A stretch of DNA of 64,000 bases from UBA12087 sp964370815. GTDB lineage: Bacteria > Chloroflexota > Anaerolineae > Anaerolineales > Villigracilaceae. Where the stretch lies: positions 588,497 to 652,496 of the forward strand of contig CAYJKQ010000001.1 of NCBI GenBank assembly GCA_964370815.1. The letters run 5' to 3'. This document shows, in pieces, positions 50,871 through 61,641 of this stretch (positions are counted from its first letter, which is position 1; every line of letters starts with the position of its first letter). The position numbers and the translations under genes were made by a program. The notes beneath the pieces are model-generated. The model worked only from the letters and a program-made list of their open reading frames with translations. It was not told the origin of the DNA and did no database searches.

Positions 50871-53351
50871 TCATGGGGCAGGATAAATTACCACATTGCC
50901 TTGCAAGTATATGGGTTGCAAATTTAGTATGAATTTTGTTTCATTCACTTTGTACGTACTACGCTCAAGGCTGCCAATATAGATGTAACGAATGTCATAC
51001 TTCTCCAGGATCGCTTCTGCCTCGCTCCAACTTGAGGTTTCATATAATAGCTTTACATCTTCAAGCCGATCTCCCTGAGGGGTTGAGCTGCCGCGCCATT
51101 GTCCTTCATGCCCTGGCCAGCCCAGCACGGTGGGTAACCCGGTTAATGTCGAGATGCGGGCATAAGAACTGTAACTGCCACCCACTGCTTCCACGACAAC
51201 CCCGTCTTGTACCTGCATAAGCCATTCAATAGCCAATGCTTCATCCGGATTGTTGCGTTGTAAATATGCAGCTCCATCCAGGTTCCAACCAAATTCAGGT
51301 TTAAAACCATTCGTCTTTGTCATCACCCCCAAAACAGTATAGGTCAATGACATCAGCAAAGTAAAGAAAAAAACCAGGCGAAACACCCAATCCCAAACTC
51401 TGGGTAATTTTATCATCAGCACGGCTGTTCCAAAAGCTGCTACCAGGCTCCACAGCATCCAAACCTGGTAATAGAATTTAAAAATTGTATTAATCCGCCA
51501 GCCAAATTGATCGCGCAGGAAAACAAAATCCGGAACCAATACCAGTAGTCCGCCGAACAGAACAAGCATCAGAACGAACGGGATCGGGTCAATATTTTTT
51601 CGTATTTCAAAAATAACTGACAGGTCATCCTCCCCTTTAAGAACGGAATTGTATTTTAAAGTGCTAAGGGATCCAAACAACAGTGCCAACCCTCCCACAA
51701 GCGACGCCACCATCGTAAGCAAGCCGCCAATGTAAAGCAATCTGCGTTGACTTGCAAGTTGGAACAAGGTCACCAGGTCGGAAACTCCCTGTGATTGGAA
51801 AAAAGCATCTGCAACATCAGGCCTACGTATATATACCAGCCAGCTTCCCAACCAGGTCAGACTCCAGAGAGAGAGGACTAGACCAAGAACTGCAAGAATT
51901 GCCATTCTCCAATTGGCTTTTATTTTCTGGCTGAAAACGAGGTAAGCCAGGTAAGAAAAGATCGGCAATAACAAGCCACCAAACATTATCCAGAGGTGGG
52001 CGCCGCGCGTTGGATTAACCAGGTTGGGAAGAACTCCACCTGCTTGGGATGAGAAACCAATGTAAAACGGCACAAACAACAGCAGGCTGCCAATCCCGAC
52101 GATCAGGGCATACCACAATGTTTCTTCAATTCGTCGCCAACCCCAACCAGTCTCTAAAATGCGATGCAATATGAAGGCGCTGCACACCAATGCAGCTGCT
52201 ATCAGGATGTCCCAGGTATTTAGGAACGCCAGCCCACCCAACACCAGCATGGGCACCAGCAAACCCTGCCATTGGATGGGAAAAGATAAACCAGCAATCC
52301 TGGTCTGCCCGCGCCAACCACCCAGATATAAATTTAATGCCACCCCAATCGCCAGCAAACCGAAAGGCAGCGCCAGGACATGCGGGTGCAGGTCGCCTAA
52401 TATGAAAGAAAAGACCGGAAATTCATTGATCAATTCCTGCGAGATATTTAGGAGAGTGGTATCACTGACCACACGTGAAGCCCGCCACCACCACAGGTAA
52501 CGATCGGGCAGCCAAGCAAAAGGTTGCAGTGGTGCCTGGCTCAGATCTTTAATATCCAGCCACTTCCAAAAAGACGAATTTGCAGTTCCATCTTCAGCAA
52601 ATGTCCAGAAAAGACCTTTACGGTGTAATACTTCCAAAAAGCCTTCCAGATTGCTGGTTATCAATAAAAAAAGTGGACCAAGTACAGGTAAGACCATTAC
52701 AGCTTTCCCAGGTAGTGCTGGTTGTTTTATTCTCAAAGCTGCCAACAGGTTATATAGGATCCCAAAAGATCCCGTTGCACTCAATGCAAATACCAGAGCC
52801 AACATCAAGTTGAAAGCAACGCTGCCTGCCACCCCGGTCAGTTTGGCCAACATGGCTGTCATCACATAACCGAAGTAATAGTACGATATTCCATATCCGG
52901 ACAACCAGGGGTCACGCGGTGGAAAGGTCGGTGAGCGCAAAATTGAATTAATAAATGCCAATTCCATCGGCTTTTCAGTGCCAGTTATCTCAGGGTTGGC
53001 AGCTCGAATAATCGCCAGGGTTGCAAAAGCCAGAAAAAATAATAACTCAACTGCTATCAATATGGATATATTTTGATTAATCCAGCTTTTCATTTCCCCC
53101 AACCGGTTCTTGATAACCCAAACACTCAAACCTGTCAGAAGCATGCCTGCCAGCACCAGACCACCCAGGTCATTTTGGGCTATTCCCAGAGATGTCAGCA
53201 ACCAGAAGATGTACCCCCACAGGAGCAACCCAACGGCACGAGCCAGGGTGTAGCCGCGGTCCGCCAACGCAGGAAGCAAGGCAAACACCAGGGGAAAGGT
53301 CAACCAACTTAGAATGCTTATGGATAAATACCAGGTCAGAAAATCTATCAT
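50871..53351 (-). CDS. YYY (DUF2298) family membrane protein
   Basis: This protein of 826 residues has about 16 membrane helices and the YYY family hallmark YGISYYYFGYV, preceded by FPPRDPWLSG. A soluble C-terminal domain follows, with the patterns LTGLPTVLGWPGHEGQWR and KYDIRYIYIGSLE. The function of this Chloroflexi/archaea family is unknown; gene context and the GT-C-like topology suggest a glycosyltransferase or lipid-linked glycan transporter. The start is ATG 53351 because the longer form from 53429 would overlap the DUF952 gene. Eight bases separate it from that gene's stop. Confidence 0.88.
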   Translation of the reverse strand: MIDFLTWYLSISILSWLTFPLVFALLPALADRGYTLARAVGLLLWGYIFWLLTSLGIAQNDLGGLVLAGMLLTGLSVWVIKNRLGEMKSWINQNISILIAVELLFFLAFATLAIIRAANPEITGTEKPMELAFINSILRSPTFPPRDPWLSGYGISYYYFGYVMTAMLAKLTGVAGSVAFNLMLALVFALSATGSFGILYNLLAALRIKQPALPGKAVMVLPVLGPLFLLITSNLEGFLEVLHRKGLFWTFAEDGTANSSFWKWLDIKDLSQAPLQPFAWLPDRYLWWWRASRVVSDTTLLNISQELINEFPVFSFILGDLHPHVLALPFGLLAIGVALNLYLGGWRGQTRIAGLSFPIQWQGLLVPMLVLGGLAFLNTWDILIAAALVCSAFILHRILETGWGWRRIEETLWYALIVGIGSLLLFVPFYIGFSSQAGGVLPNLVNPTRGAHLWIMFGGLLLPIFSYLAYLVFSQKIKANWRMAILAVLGLVLSLWSLTWLGSWLVYIRRPDVADAFFQSQGVSDLVTLFQLASQRRLLYIGGLLTMVASLVGGLALLFGSLSTLKYNSVLKGEDDLSVIFEIRKNIDPIPFVLMLVLFGGLLVLVPDFVFLRDQFGWRINTIFKFYYQVWMLWSLVAAFGTAVLMIKLPRVWDWVFRLVFFFTLLMSLTYTVLGVMTKTNGFKPEFGWNLDGAAYLQRNNPDEALAIEWLMQVQDGVVVEAVGGSYSSYARISTLTGLPTVLGWPGHEGQWRGSSTPQGDRLEDVKLLYETSSWSEAEAILEKYDIRYIYIGSLERSTYKVNETKFILNLQPIYLQGNVVIYPAP

Positions 53352-53358
53352 GCCTATT

Positions 53359-53700
53359 TTACGCCTTTGGCAGGTAAAATTGCCTGAGCGGATCTTCCTT
53401 GAGATCCAGAACCTTGCTGACAGCATCAAGATTTATCGGTCCATAGATATGCGGGAACAATTCATCCGGTTTATCGCTGCCTGGATCCCAGCGCACTTGA
53501 GGGAGAAGATTGGCTGGATCAATAACCAGGAGTACCAAGTCTTTCTGACCACTATAGAAAGAGTTAGCTACGCGCAAGATTTGATCCAACATGGAACAAT
53601 GAATAAAGCCCTCTTTCGCAAGAGAATCAGCTTTATAGCTGCCATTCTTACAAGCCTCATCCCAGGCTTTCTGTGTACAGATATGGTAGATGCGAACCAT
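53359..53700 (-). CDS. DUF952 domain protein
   Basis: This 113-residue protein has the DUF952 motifs: IYHICTQKAW at the start, GFIHCSMLDQ in the middle and FPHIYGPIN near the end. The fold is that of small proteins with possible ADP-ribose-like or nucleic-acid-related activity; the function is unknown. It lies between two YYY genes, 21 bases after one and eight before the other, so it is cotranscribed with them. Confidence 0.88.
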   Translation of the reverse strand: MVRIYHICTQKAWDEACKNGSYKADSLAKEGFIHCSMLDQILRVANSFYSGQKDLVLLVIDPANLLPQVRWDPGSDKPDELFPHIYGPINLDAVSKVLDLKEDPLRQFYLPKA

Positions 53701-53721
53701 AAGATCTATCTGTTGATCCTT

Positions 53722-56700
53722 TCAGCCACCTATGACTGAATAGATGACCGTTTTTCCTTCCCGGTAAACTTCGTTCCAAAGCGTTCCATTGTACTTTTCA
53801 AATTTCAAAAGACCGGCATCGCTGGTTTCCACATCCCGATACTCTGCCCATTCCAATTGCCCCACTATAATGTAGCGGACATGATATTTATTTAAGAAAT
53901 TCATCGCCTCAAGCGGGTCCACGGTTTTATAAAAAGCAGTGATCTCATCCACCCGTTGGAAAACGGTGTTCGAAGCTAAAACTCTCTGTTGGCGCTGGTG
54001 CCAGTTCCAACCGACCACACCCGGCAATCCCGTATAAATTGTAAAACGGGTTCCCCAGCGGTATTCAGGTACATTTGCTTCGACGATCACCGGCGAGCCA
54101 AGAACATTTTCCTGCATCCATTGAATGGCGCGATAATCCTGGCTGAGGTCCATTTCCACACCAAAATCCGGATAAGTGGCATATTTCATAAATGTCATAC
54201 TATCCAAACTGTGCGGTGCGTCGGGTACCCAGCGATCCTTAATTTTATCCATTCCTCCTAATATCAGGAATAAACCTGCACAGATAACCAATCCCGTAGA
54301 AGTGAAATACCAGGTAGATTGCCAATTCAAACGCCATTTTGGGATCTCGGTCAACAGCCAGCCAAATGCTGCTCCAGCACTCAACCCAAAAAGAACCCAG
54401 GCTTGCAGGTAGAATTTGAAAACCGTGTTCATCCGGCCAACATCACCACGCAGTACGATGATCTCGACTGCAAGAGTCAGTACCAGACCAGTTCCCATCA
54501 GGAAAAGTATTGCGCGCTTCACATCCGGCATATCCTTCTTCAGGATCAAAACCGTAGCCCAAACTCCCAATGGCAATACCAGCCAGGCAATGGCAACTTT
54601 TGTGACCAGTAATAAGAATATGACAACAACCAGCAGGACACCCAATATTTCGATATGAGTGTGGTAACGCCGCAACTTGTTCAGTGCTGAAAGAGGTGTT
54701 TCAGCCATCCATTGGCGGGTTTCCCAGGTCATCCATGAAACAATGAAAAACAGGAAAACTCCCCATTGGGTCAGGTAAGACCAGATGGAAGTATGACCAT
54801 ATTTCCAATACTCCACGCTGCCGTATGCTTGAGAATACCATTTTGTAAACGGTTGAAACAGCACAATGGATAAGAAAACGATGGAAAGCATCGCTGAAAC
54901 CGTGAGAACTGCACGCCAAAACGTTTGTGGATGCCCGGGGAAACGGTTTTGGACATATGGCGATCTCCAGGCACTGAAACCGATCACCACCACTCCTAAA
55001 ACCAGGTAAGTATAATAGTCCCAGGTATTGGTGGGTTTAAGCGAACCAATCACGAGAGCACCCAATCCTATCCCAATCACCGCCTCCAATTTTCCCTTCC
55101 ACCTGGCACGGGAAACCAGCACAGACAACGCCCAGGCAATCACAAGGATGGTCAAAGGCAATACGATCATATGGGCATGCAGGTCACTATATAAGAATGT
55201 AAATAATGGAAACTCAGTGATTGGCTCTACGTCACCTGGAGCAGGAATGACTCTGCTGGGAAGCCAGTACCAATCCCCGGTAATAAACGGTAATGGAGTA
55301 CCGGAAAGCGCTTTGCCGAAGCCCTGTATCGCCCACCACCAGTGCAGGAAGATGTTTTTGGAATCAATGACTCCACCGGGTGCGACCATCCTTTGAAATC
55401 CCTGATAGAGCATCCGGATAATACCCAGGTTGCCGAGTAGGAGCATGGCTCCAGCTGATGAAATACCAGCAATAAAAGACAACCTGGTTAAGATGTTTTT
55501 CCATTTATCATTGTCGAATTTGATCCCGGCCTCCATGATATTCCACCCGACTGAAAATGCATTGACAGCCAGCATGGCAAACAAGGTTGGCAGGATGAAA
55601 TTGTATGCAATGGTTGGCAAGATTCCCAGCAGCTTGACCGGAGTTCCCACCAAGACGTATCCAAAATAGTAATAGTTGATATACCCACCTGCAAACCAGG
55701 GATCATAAGGTGGAAAGCTGGTGCTTTTAATGACTGCATTTAGATATGAGAAATCCATTGGGCGTTCCCCGCCCTTGTAGGGATGCCAGAGATCAGGGTT
55801 GCCTAACCTGATAGCCAGATCCAACAAGAAGAACAAAAGGAAAATCCCTTCCACCATCAGGAAGTATTTCCATTTGATACGAACCTCTTCTTTCAGCTCC
55901 TTGCGCTGGTGAAAAGCCAGACCGCCACCCATTACAACCAACAAGAGCAGCATCAGAGCGATCATGGAACGGCTGTAAGATAAACCCAGCGAGCCGGCTA
56001 TCCAGGACAACCAAGCCCATAATAATAATCCAACTGTACGCGCCAATGGATATCCTCTGTCACTCAATCCTGGCAAAGCCGCACGCACGATCGGGTAAGC
56101 CAGCCATCCCAGGATAAAGATGGTTAAATACCATAGAATCAATCCAATGAAAGGATAGCGATTGTAGAATATCTGTGTGTCAAACAACCCGGACCAGGTA
56201 CCACCTGCCTGTTGGGATGCCAGTTTTTCCGAAGGCAGCATCAAATTCTTATAATTATCCGCCTGCCCAGGAGTGAGGTGGATGACATTACTGATATCAA
56301 CTGAAGTCAGAAGAGCTTCCATATGGGTTGAGTCGAATTTGGCGTTCTTTTTGAAGATCATTACTTTAGGGTGATCATAGAAAGTAAAGGCTTCTTCAGC
56401 TGATTGATCGTTGATCACCAAGTTGCCAATCGAGGGATAAGAAGTAAATACTGCCACCAAGTCGAAACCTAGTTTTCCTTCAAAGGTCCCCGGCTCGGCT
56501 GTACGATAGCACCAGATAATTTCCTTTCCTTCCGGGCAACCCAACAATGCCCGATAATAGGCAGTCGTGAGTGGATACCTCTCAGGTAATCGTGTGATCT
56601 GTCCATATTGGTGGTTGGTTGGGATGAAAATATAATCTGCAGCATTCAGGGTGGTGATGAAACGGGTTAATTTATCTGGATTGTCCTCCCAATAAACTTG

Positions 56701-58701
56701 CAGGTTCAAATCTCCACGATAAAGACCACTAAAACCATCATAACCACCAATTCGAAATGGCAGACCGTAATCATAATCAGTCTCATTAACAACAGCTGAG
56801 CCTCCTAGGAGCAGTATGCCACCCGTTGTCTCGAGGCGCAGATAATAAGTATCGCCTTTGGTCAATTGAACCGGTCTATCCAAATTCAACAAGTAAGATT
56901 CACCCTGGGATGGGTCACCGGACCCAAAATCTGCTGATAAAGTCGCGGTTGCGATGACCTGCTCCGTAGAAACCGGCTGAGGTGTCGATGAGAATGTCAG
57001 ACGCAATATTTGCAATCCACTGACGGCGGTATCCATGACATGGGGCAGAAAGATATCATTTACTATACCTTCTGCCTGGGCAACAAAAAATGTATCATAA
57101 GGTACACCGGGTTGAATGGCATTTCCCTGCTGGAAAGGTAAGAGTTGTTGAACCGTTTCATTACTGTTCAATTGAATATTTAAGGTGATCGGACCAGGAA
57201 TATTCTGATAGATCCATTTTGAGGCTGCAATCCGGGTTTCATCGCGAAGATAAATGCCTGAAAAGCTGACAGCCCAAACTGCTGTAGCAGCCACCACACC
57301 CAGTCCTATGACCAGGCTGGTGATGCTTGCCAATCGCAGGTTCAAATTCTTCTTCATGACTGGTTCTTTTGCCATGCCCCGATCCCACAACCAGACCAGC
57401 AGCCAAGCTGCCATCAATGCCAGCACCGGATAGATCGGAAGTTCGTAACGCATGGTCGGGTTGTATTGAAGGGATTGCCAGAAAAAGTAACCTGCTGTCC
57501 AGGACCAAAGCAGGATATGTTTGCGCCATTCACCCCGCAAACTTCGCCAACCCATCCACAGAAAACCTGCCCATGCTAATATTCCCAGGGGTAAACCCAA
57601 TCCCCACACGGTCAGGTTTTCAAAGGAATACAAGTTAGAGCGGCGTGCCCATTGCAAATTCCAGGGCAGGTCAGCATTTGCATTAGCCTGGGCACGTTGC
57701 TCGCTGATATTTGCCAGCCATTGAGGATTGAAACCGAAACCATCAAATGCGTAGGGCTGAAATATCCTGAATGAAATGACAGCCATCAAACCGCCCACAA
57801 CCAGAAATAAAAGCACCAGGCTGAAGATATCCGGGTGGGAAGATTCGCTATCGCGTCTGAAATACTTGACAAAAAATGCCAGCGGAAGGATCAAAGCCAG
57901 GGGAGCCGCGTTCAATTTTGATGCCACAGCCATCCCAAATGCCAGTCCAAACAGAGCGCTCAAGAAAAAATCACGCTCCTTCAACAAATTCTTGATCATT
58001 ACCAAATTACTGGCACTTCGTGGTTGTAGTGTGTCTATATAATTAGTTGAATATTTAATCCGTGGTCCGGTCACAATTTCGATAACAAAATAGATCGCCA
58101 AGTAAATAAAGAAATTGGCGAAAAGATCGCTAGTATAAAAATGGGACTGTTGGATCTGCATGACTGCCAGGGAGGAAAATACTGCCGCCAGAAGTGCTAC
58201 CCGCTTGCCATATAGACGTGATGCGATTAGATACAACAAAGCAATGGTCATCAGATCCATCAGGGCGGATAGCTGCCTTCCGAAAAGTTTTAAATTCCCC
58301 ATCTGGTCGGTCCAGACTGCCAGGTAGCGTGTCATGAATACAGGCAGGGTTCCATAAGCAAAGAAAGCGTGCCCACGATTGTGGGGGTTCAATGGAGAAC
58401 AGGAAGTATCAAAATAACCACTCCATTTTGTACAATCGGGGAAATCACTTGTATAATTTACCCGCCAGGGAGCTGTCAGCGTGTTAGGCAGGGGAAAGGT
58501 ATCCGTTTTTTCACCGATCAACCCGATATCATAGGTTACAGATGTCAGAAAACCCTCATCCGGGTGCTGATGCTGAAGTTCACCCCAATCGCTGCCTTGC
58601 AAACGCAAGAATGCTGCCCCCGATAAAACCAACAGGAACAGCAGGTCGTAAACCCAGTACCATTTATGCTTGCGTTTGGATTCACTCAAATCAACATTCA
58701 T
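53722..58701 (-). CDS. giant fusion: GT-C-like glycosyltransferase plus YYY (DUF2298) domain
   Basis: The 1659-residue protein combines two membrane halves. The N-terminal half (about 1-480) has GT-C helices and the acidic motif QHPDEGFL (Asp48, Glu49), with SHFYTSDLFANFF later, like PMT/ArnT enzymes. An extracytoplasmic beta-rich domain (about 490-830) follows. The C-terminal half (about 850-1659) is a YYY domain with GGYINYYYFGYV preceded by FPPYDPWFAG, then a soluble tail with YTGLPGVVGWNWHQRQQR and KYHVRYIIVGQLEW, matching the tail of the separate YYY protein. The ORF is uninterrupted and starts at ATG 58701. It may join sugar transfer and its carrier handling in one chain. Confidence 0.9.
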   Translation of the reverse strand: MNVDLSESKRKHKWYWVYDLLFLLVLSGAAFLRLQGSDWGELQHQHPDEGFLTSVTYDIGLIGEKTDTFPLPNTLTAPWRVNYTSDFPDCTKWSGYFDTSCSPLNPHNRGHAFFAYGTLPVFMTRYLAVWTDQMGNLKLFGRQLSALMDLMTIALLYLIASRLYGKRVALLAAVFSSLAVMQIQQSHFYTSDLFANFFIYLAIYFVIEIVTGPRIKYSTNYIDTLQPRSASNLVMIKNLLKERDFFLSALFGLAFGMAVASKLNAAPLALILPLAFFVKYFRRDSESSHPDIFSLVLLFLVVGGLMAVISFRIFQPYAFDGFGFNPQWLANISEQRAQANANADLPWNLQWARRSNLYSFENLTVWGLGLPLGILAWAGFLWMGWRSLRGEWRKHILLWSWTAGYFFWQSLQYNPTMRYELPIYPVLALMAAWLLVWLWDRGMAKEPVMKKNLNLRLASITSLVIGLGVVAATAVWAVSFSGIYLRDETRIAASKWIYQNIPGPITLNIQLNSNETVQQLLPFQQGNAIQPGVPYDTFFVAQAEGIVNDIFLPHVMDTAVSGLQILRLTFSSTPQPVSTEQVIATATLSADFGSGDPSQGESYLLNLDRPVQLTKGDTYYLRLETTGGILLLGGSAVVNETDYDYGLPFRIGGYDGFSGLYRGDLNLQVYWEDNPDKLTRFITTLNAADYIFIPTNHQYGQITRLPERYPLTTAYYRALLGCPEGKEIIWCYRTAEPGTFEGKLGFDLVAVFTSYPSIGNLVINDQSAEEAFTFYDHPKVMIFKKNAKFDSTHMEALLTSVDISNVIHLTPGQADNYKNLMLPSEKLASQQAGGTWSGLFDTQIFYNRYPFIGLILWYLTIFILGWLAYPIVRAALPGLSDRGYPLARTVGLLLWAWLSWIAGSLGLSYSRSMIALMLLLLVVMGGGLAFHQRKELKEEVRIKWKYFLMVEGIFLLFFLLDLAIRLGNPDLWHPYKGGERPMDFSYLNAVIKSTSFPPYDPWFAGGYINYYYFGYVLVGTPVKLLGILPTIAYNFILPTLFAMLAVNAFSVGWNIMEAGIKFDNDKWKNILTRLSFIAGISSAGAMLLLGNLGIIRMLYQGFQRMVAPGGVIDSKNIFLHWWWAIQGFGKALSGTPLPFITGDWYWLPSRVIPAPGDVEPITEFPLFTFLYSDLHAHMIVLPLTILVIAWALSVLVSRARWKGKLEAVIGIGLGALVIGSLKPTNTWDYYTYLVLGVVVIGFSAWRSPYVQNRFPGHPQTFWRAVLTVSAMLSIVFLSIVLFQPFTKWYSQAYGSVEYWKYGHTSIWSYLTQWGVFLFFIVSWMTWETRQWMAETPLSALNKLRRYHTHIEILGVLLVVVIFLLLVTKVAIAWLVLPLGVWATVLILKKDMPDVKRAILFLMGTGLVLTLAVEIIVLRGDVGRMNTVFKFYLQAWVLFGLSAGAAFGWLLTEIPKWRLNWQSTWYFTSTGLVICAGLFLILGGMDKIKDRWVPDAPHSLDSMTFMKYATYPDFGVEMDLSQDYRAIQWMQENVLGSPVIVEANVPEYRWGTRFTIYTGLPGVVGWNWHQRQQRVLASNTVFQRVDEITAFYKTVDPLEAMNFLNKYHVRYIIVGQLEWAEYRDVETSDAGLLKFEKYNGTLWNEVYREGKTVIYSVIGG

Positions 58702-58760
58702 TAAATGATCATCATCCTACGATTGCTCTCTTCTCTATTCTGCATATTAAGGGACCCAAC

Positions 58761-60857
58761 CTAAGGTTGTTGGTCTGGGACAAAGAAGATCATAAAATCA
58801 TGGTTGGGTGTTTTGGATGCAAACCGACTGATAGTGCCTTGTGGATAGTAGCTTTGCAGTATGTCTGCATCTTGTGTGTCTTCGACATTGTAAATGAAGA
58901 GCTTTACACCAGGAATAGATAACGTTTCCTGCAGGTGTTCAGGCCAAACAGCAAAATCCCGATCCGGTATCCCAGCCCATACTCCCGGCAGGCGCGTATC
59001 CACCCAGTACGGGTAGGGGATGATCCAGGTGTTATCCGTGGATCCATACGTCTGCCCGAATTGTTTGATGACCTGACCCATCTCAGACGAATTCCACGAA
59101 TTCATGCGAAATTGCTGGTCATATTGATCGAATACAAGGGCATAATTCTGTGAAGCGGATATCACCAAAAGGATCCCAGCCAAGCTCCAAGCCAGGAATT
59201 TTCCTCCGTTTCGAGCCATTGATGACTGTATTCCCTTCAGCAAACCTTCCACGGCTAAAGCAGTGATCAGGAACACTGGTATGAAAGCGCCTGCAGCTCG
59301 ATTCAAAGCCGGGTTTTCTGCCGGGAAGGCTAGAGATAATATCGAGGGCAGCATTAAAAATGGGATGGATAAGATCAGGAATAGATCCAACCAATTTCGT
59401 TCCCGCAAATAACGTATGAACAACAAAATTAATCCCAGGATAAAAAATCCAGCAGAAACCAGGTCCAACGCAGGGCGGAAGGGTATTGAATGCACCCAGA
59501 TCTCTCCATTTGACCAATTAAGCATCTTTAATGCATTCCAGGTATTGCTTAAGAGGATCTGCCACCATACACCAGGAATAACCTGCTCCAAGCTACCCAG
59601 CCTTGAGAAAGCCCGATATGCGAATGTAGCTGGGTTTTGCATCCAGTATCTTAAAAGGGGTAGAAAAACAAACAGAGAGGTGATCACCAGAAGTCCCAGC
59701 CAGCCCCCTATCTGTTTCCGATTTCCCAAGGATTGTAGATGCAATAGATATAAAAGGATGGCAAAAATAACCAGGATCGGCATGATCCGAAAAGAGCTGT
59801 ATCCGTGCAACCCCAAGCCGAGAAAAAAACCTGCCAGGATAAAATCGTTGCGCCAGGAACGCCGCAAGCCTCTTATCAGATAGTATAAAACCGGTGCCAC
59901 AAAAAGCGGGTATAACGGGAAGCGCAAACCGACACGGCTGATGACATTCGGCCAGTATGCTATACCCGTGATCACCAGGGCGATCAATCCCACCTTACGG
60001 TTTCCTATTTCTTTTCCTAATAGATACATATAAGGCAGTGTGGCAAGACCGCACAAGACTGTGCCAATTTTCAGGCTTAAAAAAGAAAAACCCGTGCCAA
60101 ATAATGCTGCCACAGCGGCTGTCAGGTACATCTGAAAGCCTTCACGGCCCGTGTTACGTGGGAAGAAAATATGAGATTGTCCCATACTTACATCAACCAC
60201 ATCTAAAATTTTCTCGGCATGGTCACTAAAAGGTTCTGCAGGAACCCCATTGATATGGTAGAGTCGGAAGAAAACGACCAGTATTATTGCCAGCAATACC
60301 AGCACATTCCAGCGCGAGATTCTAATTTGCCATGGCTCATGCATAAAAGAATTCTTCAAGCGAGTCCAGATCTGTTCACCATTATCTACCCGCAGCCAGA
60401 ATGCCAATAACAAGAAAACGATTGCAAGGATCCATAATGTCAAATTCAAAGCGTTGAATAAGTTCCCACCAAACATTGCAAAGGCTGCCAGAGAAAAAAT
60501 ACCAGCCGGGAGCAATGCTGTCAGGCGTACACTGAGGGGGTCTATGCGATCTTCAGCAGCCATGATCGGAGTGAGCTTCCATTCCGAGCGCAAGGATGCC
60601 CAGATCAGAAACGCAGCGCTTATCAGGTAAAAACCAATCCCCACCATCCAGTTCTGGTTGGGAGGTTCGAAAGTTCTCTGCCCTGCCAGCGCCAGAAAAA
60701 CAGCCAGCAATGACCGCCAGGGGATGCTTCCCCGTGCAGGCACACTGGCAGGTTCGCGTTCTGTCAAAAATTCATCAGAAGGTGGCAATTCCACTTTATC
60801 AGTCCCCCAAAATCTGAGCTTTGATTTTACGAAATCCAGAACGCTTGGCTCTTCCAT
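58761..60857 (-). CDS. ArnT/PMT-like membrane glycosyltransferase
   Basis: The protein of about 698 residues has a hydrophilic N-terminal 45 residues, two to four helices, then a GT-C core of about ten helices; the acidic loop EPFSDHAEKILD probably carries the catalytic Asp, and GREGFQMYL follows. The soluble C-terminal domain has PYPYWVDTRLPGVW. The start is ATG 60857 because a promoter -10 box lies at 60892-60897, inside the longer frame that begins at 60965. It is the first gene of a sub-operon with the giant fusion 59 bases downstream. Confidence 0.85.
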   Translation of the reverse strand: MEEPSVLDFVKSKLRFWGTDKVELPPSDEFLTEREPASVPARGSIPWRSLLAVFLALAGQRTFEPPNQNWMVGIGFYLISAAFLIWASLRSEWKLTPIMAAEDRIDPLSVRLTALLPAGIFSLAAFAMFGGNLFNALNLTLWILAIVFLLLAFWLRVDNGEQIWTRLKNSFMHEPWQIRISRWNVLVLLAIILVVFFRLYHINGVPAEPFSDHAEKILDVVDVSMGQSHIFFPRNTGREGFQMYLTAAVAALFGTGFSFLSLKIGTVLCGLATLPYMYLLGKEIGNRKVGLIALVITGIAYWPNVISRVGLRFPLYPLFVAPVLYYLIRGLRRSWRNDFILAGFFLGLGLHGYSSFRIMPILVIFAILLYLLHLQSLGNRKQIGGWLGLLVITSLFVFLPLLRYWMQNPATFAYRAFSRLGSLEQVIPGVWWQILLSNTWNALKMLNWSNGEIWVHSIPFRPALDLVSAGFFILGLILLFIRYLRERNWLDLFLILSIPFLMLPSILSLAFPAENPALNRAAGAFIPVFLITALAVEGLLKGIQSSMARNGGKFLAWSLAGILLVISASQNYALVFDQYDQQFRMNSWNSSEMGQVIKQFGQTYGSTDNTWIIPYPYWVDTRLPGVWAGIPDRDFAVWPEHLQETLSIPGVKLFIYNVEDTQDADILQSYYPQGTISRFASKTPNHDFMIFFVPDQQP

Positions 60858-60891
60858 GTCTATTTTGCTCAATATCCTTGACCACTTGATT

Positions 60892-60919
60892 ATTATATGA
60901 GTTGTCCTGATACTCTCAA
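60892..60919 (-). promoter_or_regulatory. promoter of the GT-C gene
   Basis: TTGAGA (60914-60919) and TATAAT (60892-60897) on the minus strand are 16 bases apart. It lies in the gap after the methyltransferase gene, so the GT-C/YYY genes have their own promoter. Confidence 0.55.
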
Positions 60920-60925
60920 AAGAAA

Positions 60926-61639
60926 CTATATTCGTCGGGCAATGACAATGATACTCTCTCCCCAACGGGAGGGCAAGAAGACCAAAGCACTGATAGCCTG
61001 AAAACCTCCCAGAGAACCGAAAAATAATTTCTGAATAGAATTCGGTATCCAGCGTATGTAAGGGACGTCCCAGAATCCATCTGCAAAGACACGCTCAATG
61101 GACAAGTTGGCTGCTTTTATTAAACCGAGCCATTCTTTCGGTGCTTTCAGGGCAATATGGGTGGGATCCTGGTAGCCGATCCATGCATCCCCTTTCAGAG
61201 GTTTCAAAAGGGAATCCAGGTTGGGGGTGGCAAGGATCAAAACACCACCCGGAGCCAGGATGCGACCCAACTCTTTGATACATTTCTCGGGATTTTCCAA
61301 ATGCTCAACCACATGTTTAATTACCACCAAACCAAAACATCCATCTGCATACGGGAGATCAATTGCACTACCCACCTGTAAGAAAGTTGATTTAGCAACA
61401 GCTTGTGATTGCTGAAGTGCCCAAAGATTTACATCCAATCCGAATGACTTAAAATGATCACTGAGCTGACCAACCAGGTGCCCCAGACCACTGCCAATCT
61501 CGAGAAGCCGAGTCTCTTTTTTCCCATAACGGCGAGCCAACCGAGCGTAAAAACGATTTGACCACCAATATTGGCTGTATTTGCCAAAGGAGATCCCTGC
61601 ATAAGTATGGGTTGAGAAATATTTATCATCAAAAGGCAT
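60926..61639 (-). CDS. SAM-dependent methyltransferase
   Basis: The 237-residue class I methyltransferase has the SAM-binding motif LLEIGSGLGHL, acidic LDVNLWA and LVVIKHVVEHL with LAPGGVLILATPN (motifs I to post-I). Substrate unknown; the neighbouring glycan genes suggest a sugar or lipid. ATG 61639 lies just after the stop of the next methyltransferase gene; a TTG six bases upstream is an alternative. A hydrophobic C-terminal segment may associate with the membrane. Confidence 0.88.
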   Translation of the reverse strand: MPFDDKYFSTHTYAGISFGKYSQYWWSNRFYARLARRYGKKETRLLEIGSGLGHLVGQLSDHFKSFGLDVNLWALQQSQAVAKSTFLQVGSAIDLPYADGCFGLVVIKHVVEHLENPEKCIKELGRILAPGGVLILATPNLDSLLKPLKGDAWIGYQDPTHIALKAPKEWLGLIKAANLSIERVFADGFWDVPYIRWIPNSIQKLFFGSLGGFQAISALVFLPSRWGESIIVIARRI

Positions 61640-61641
61640 GA

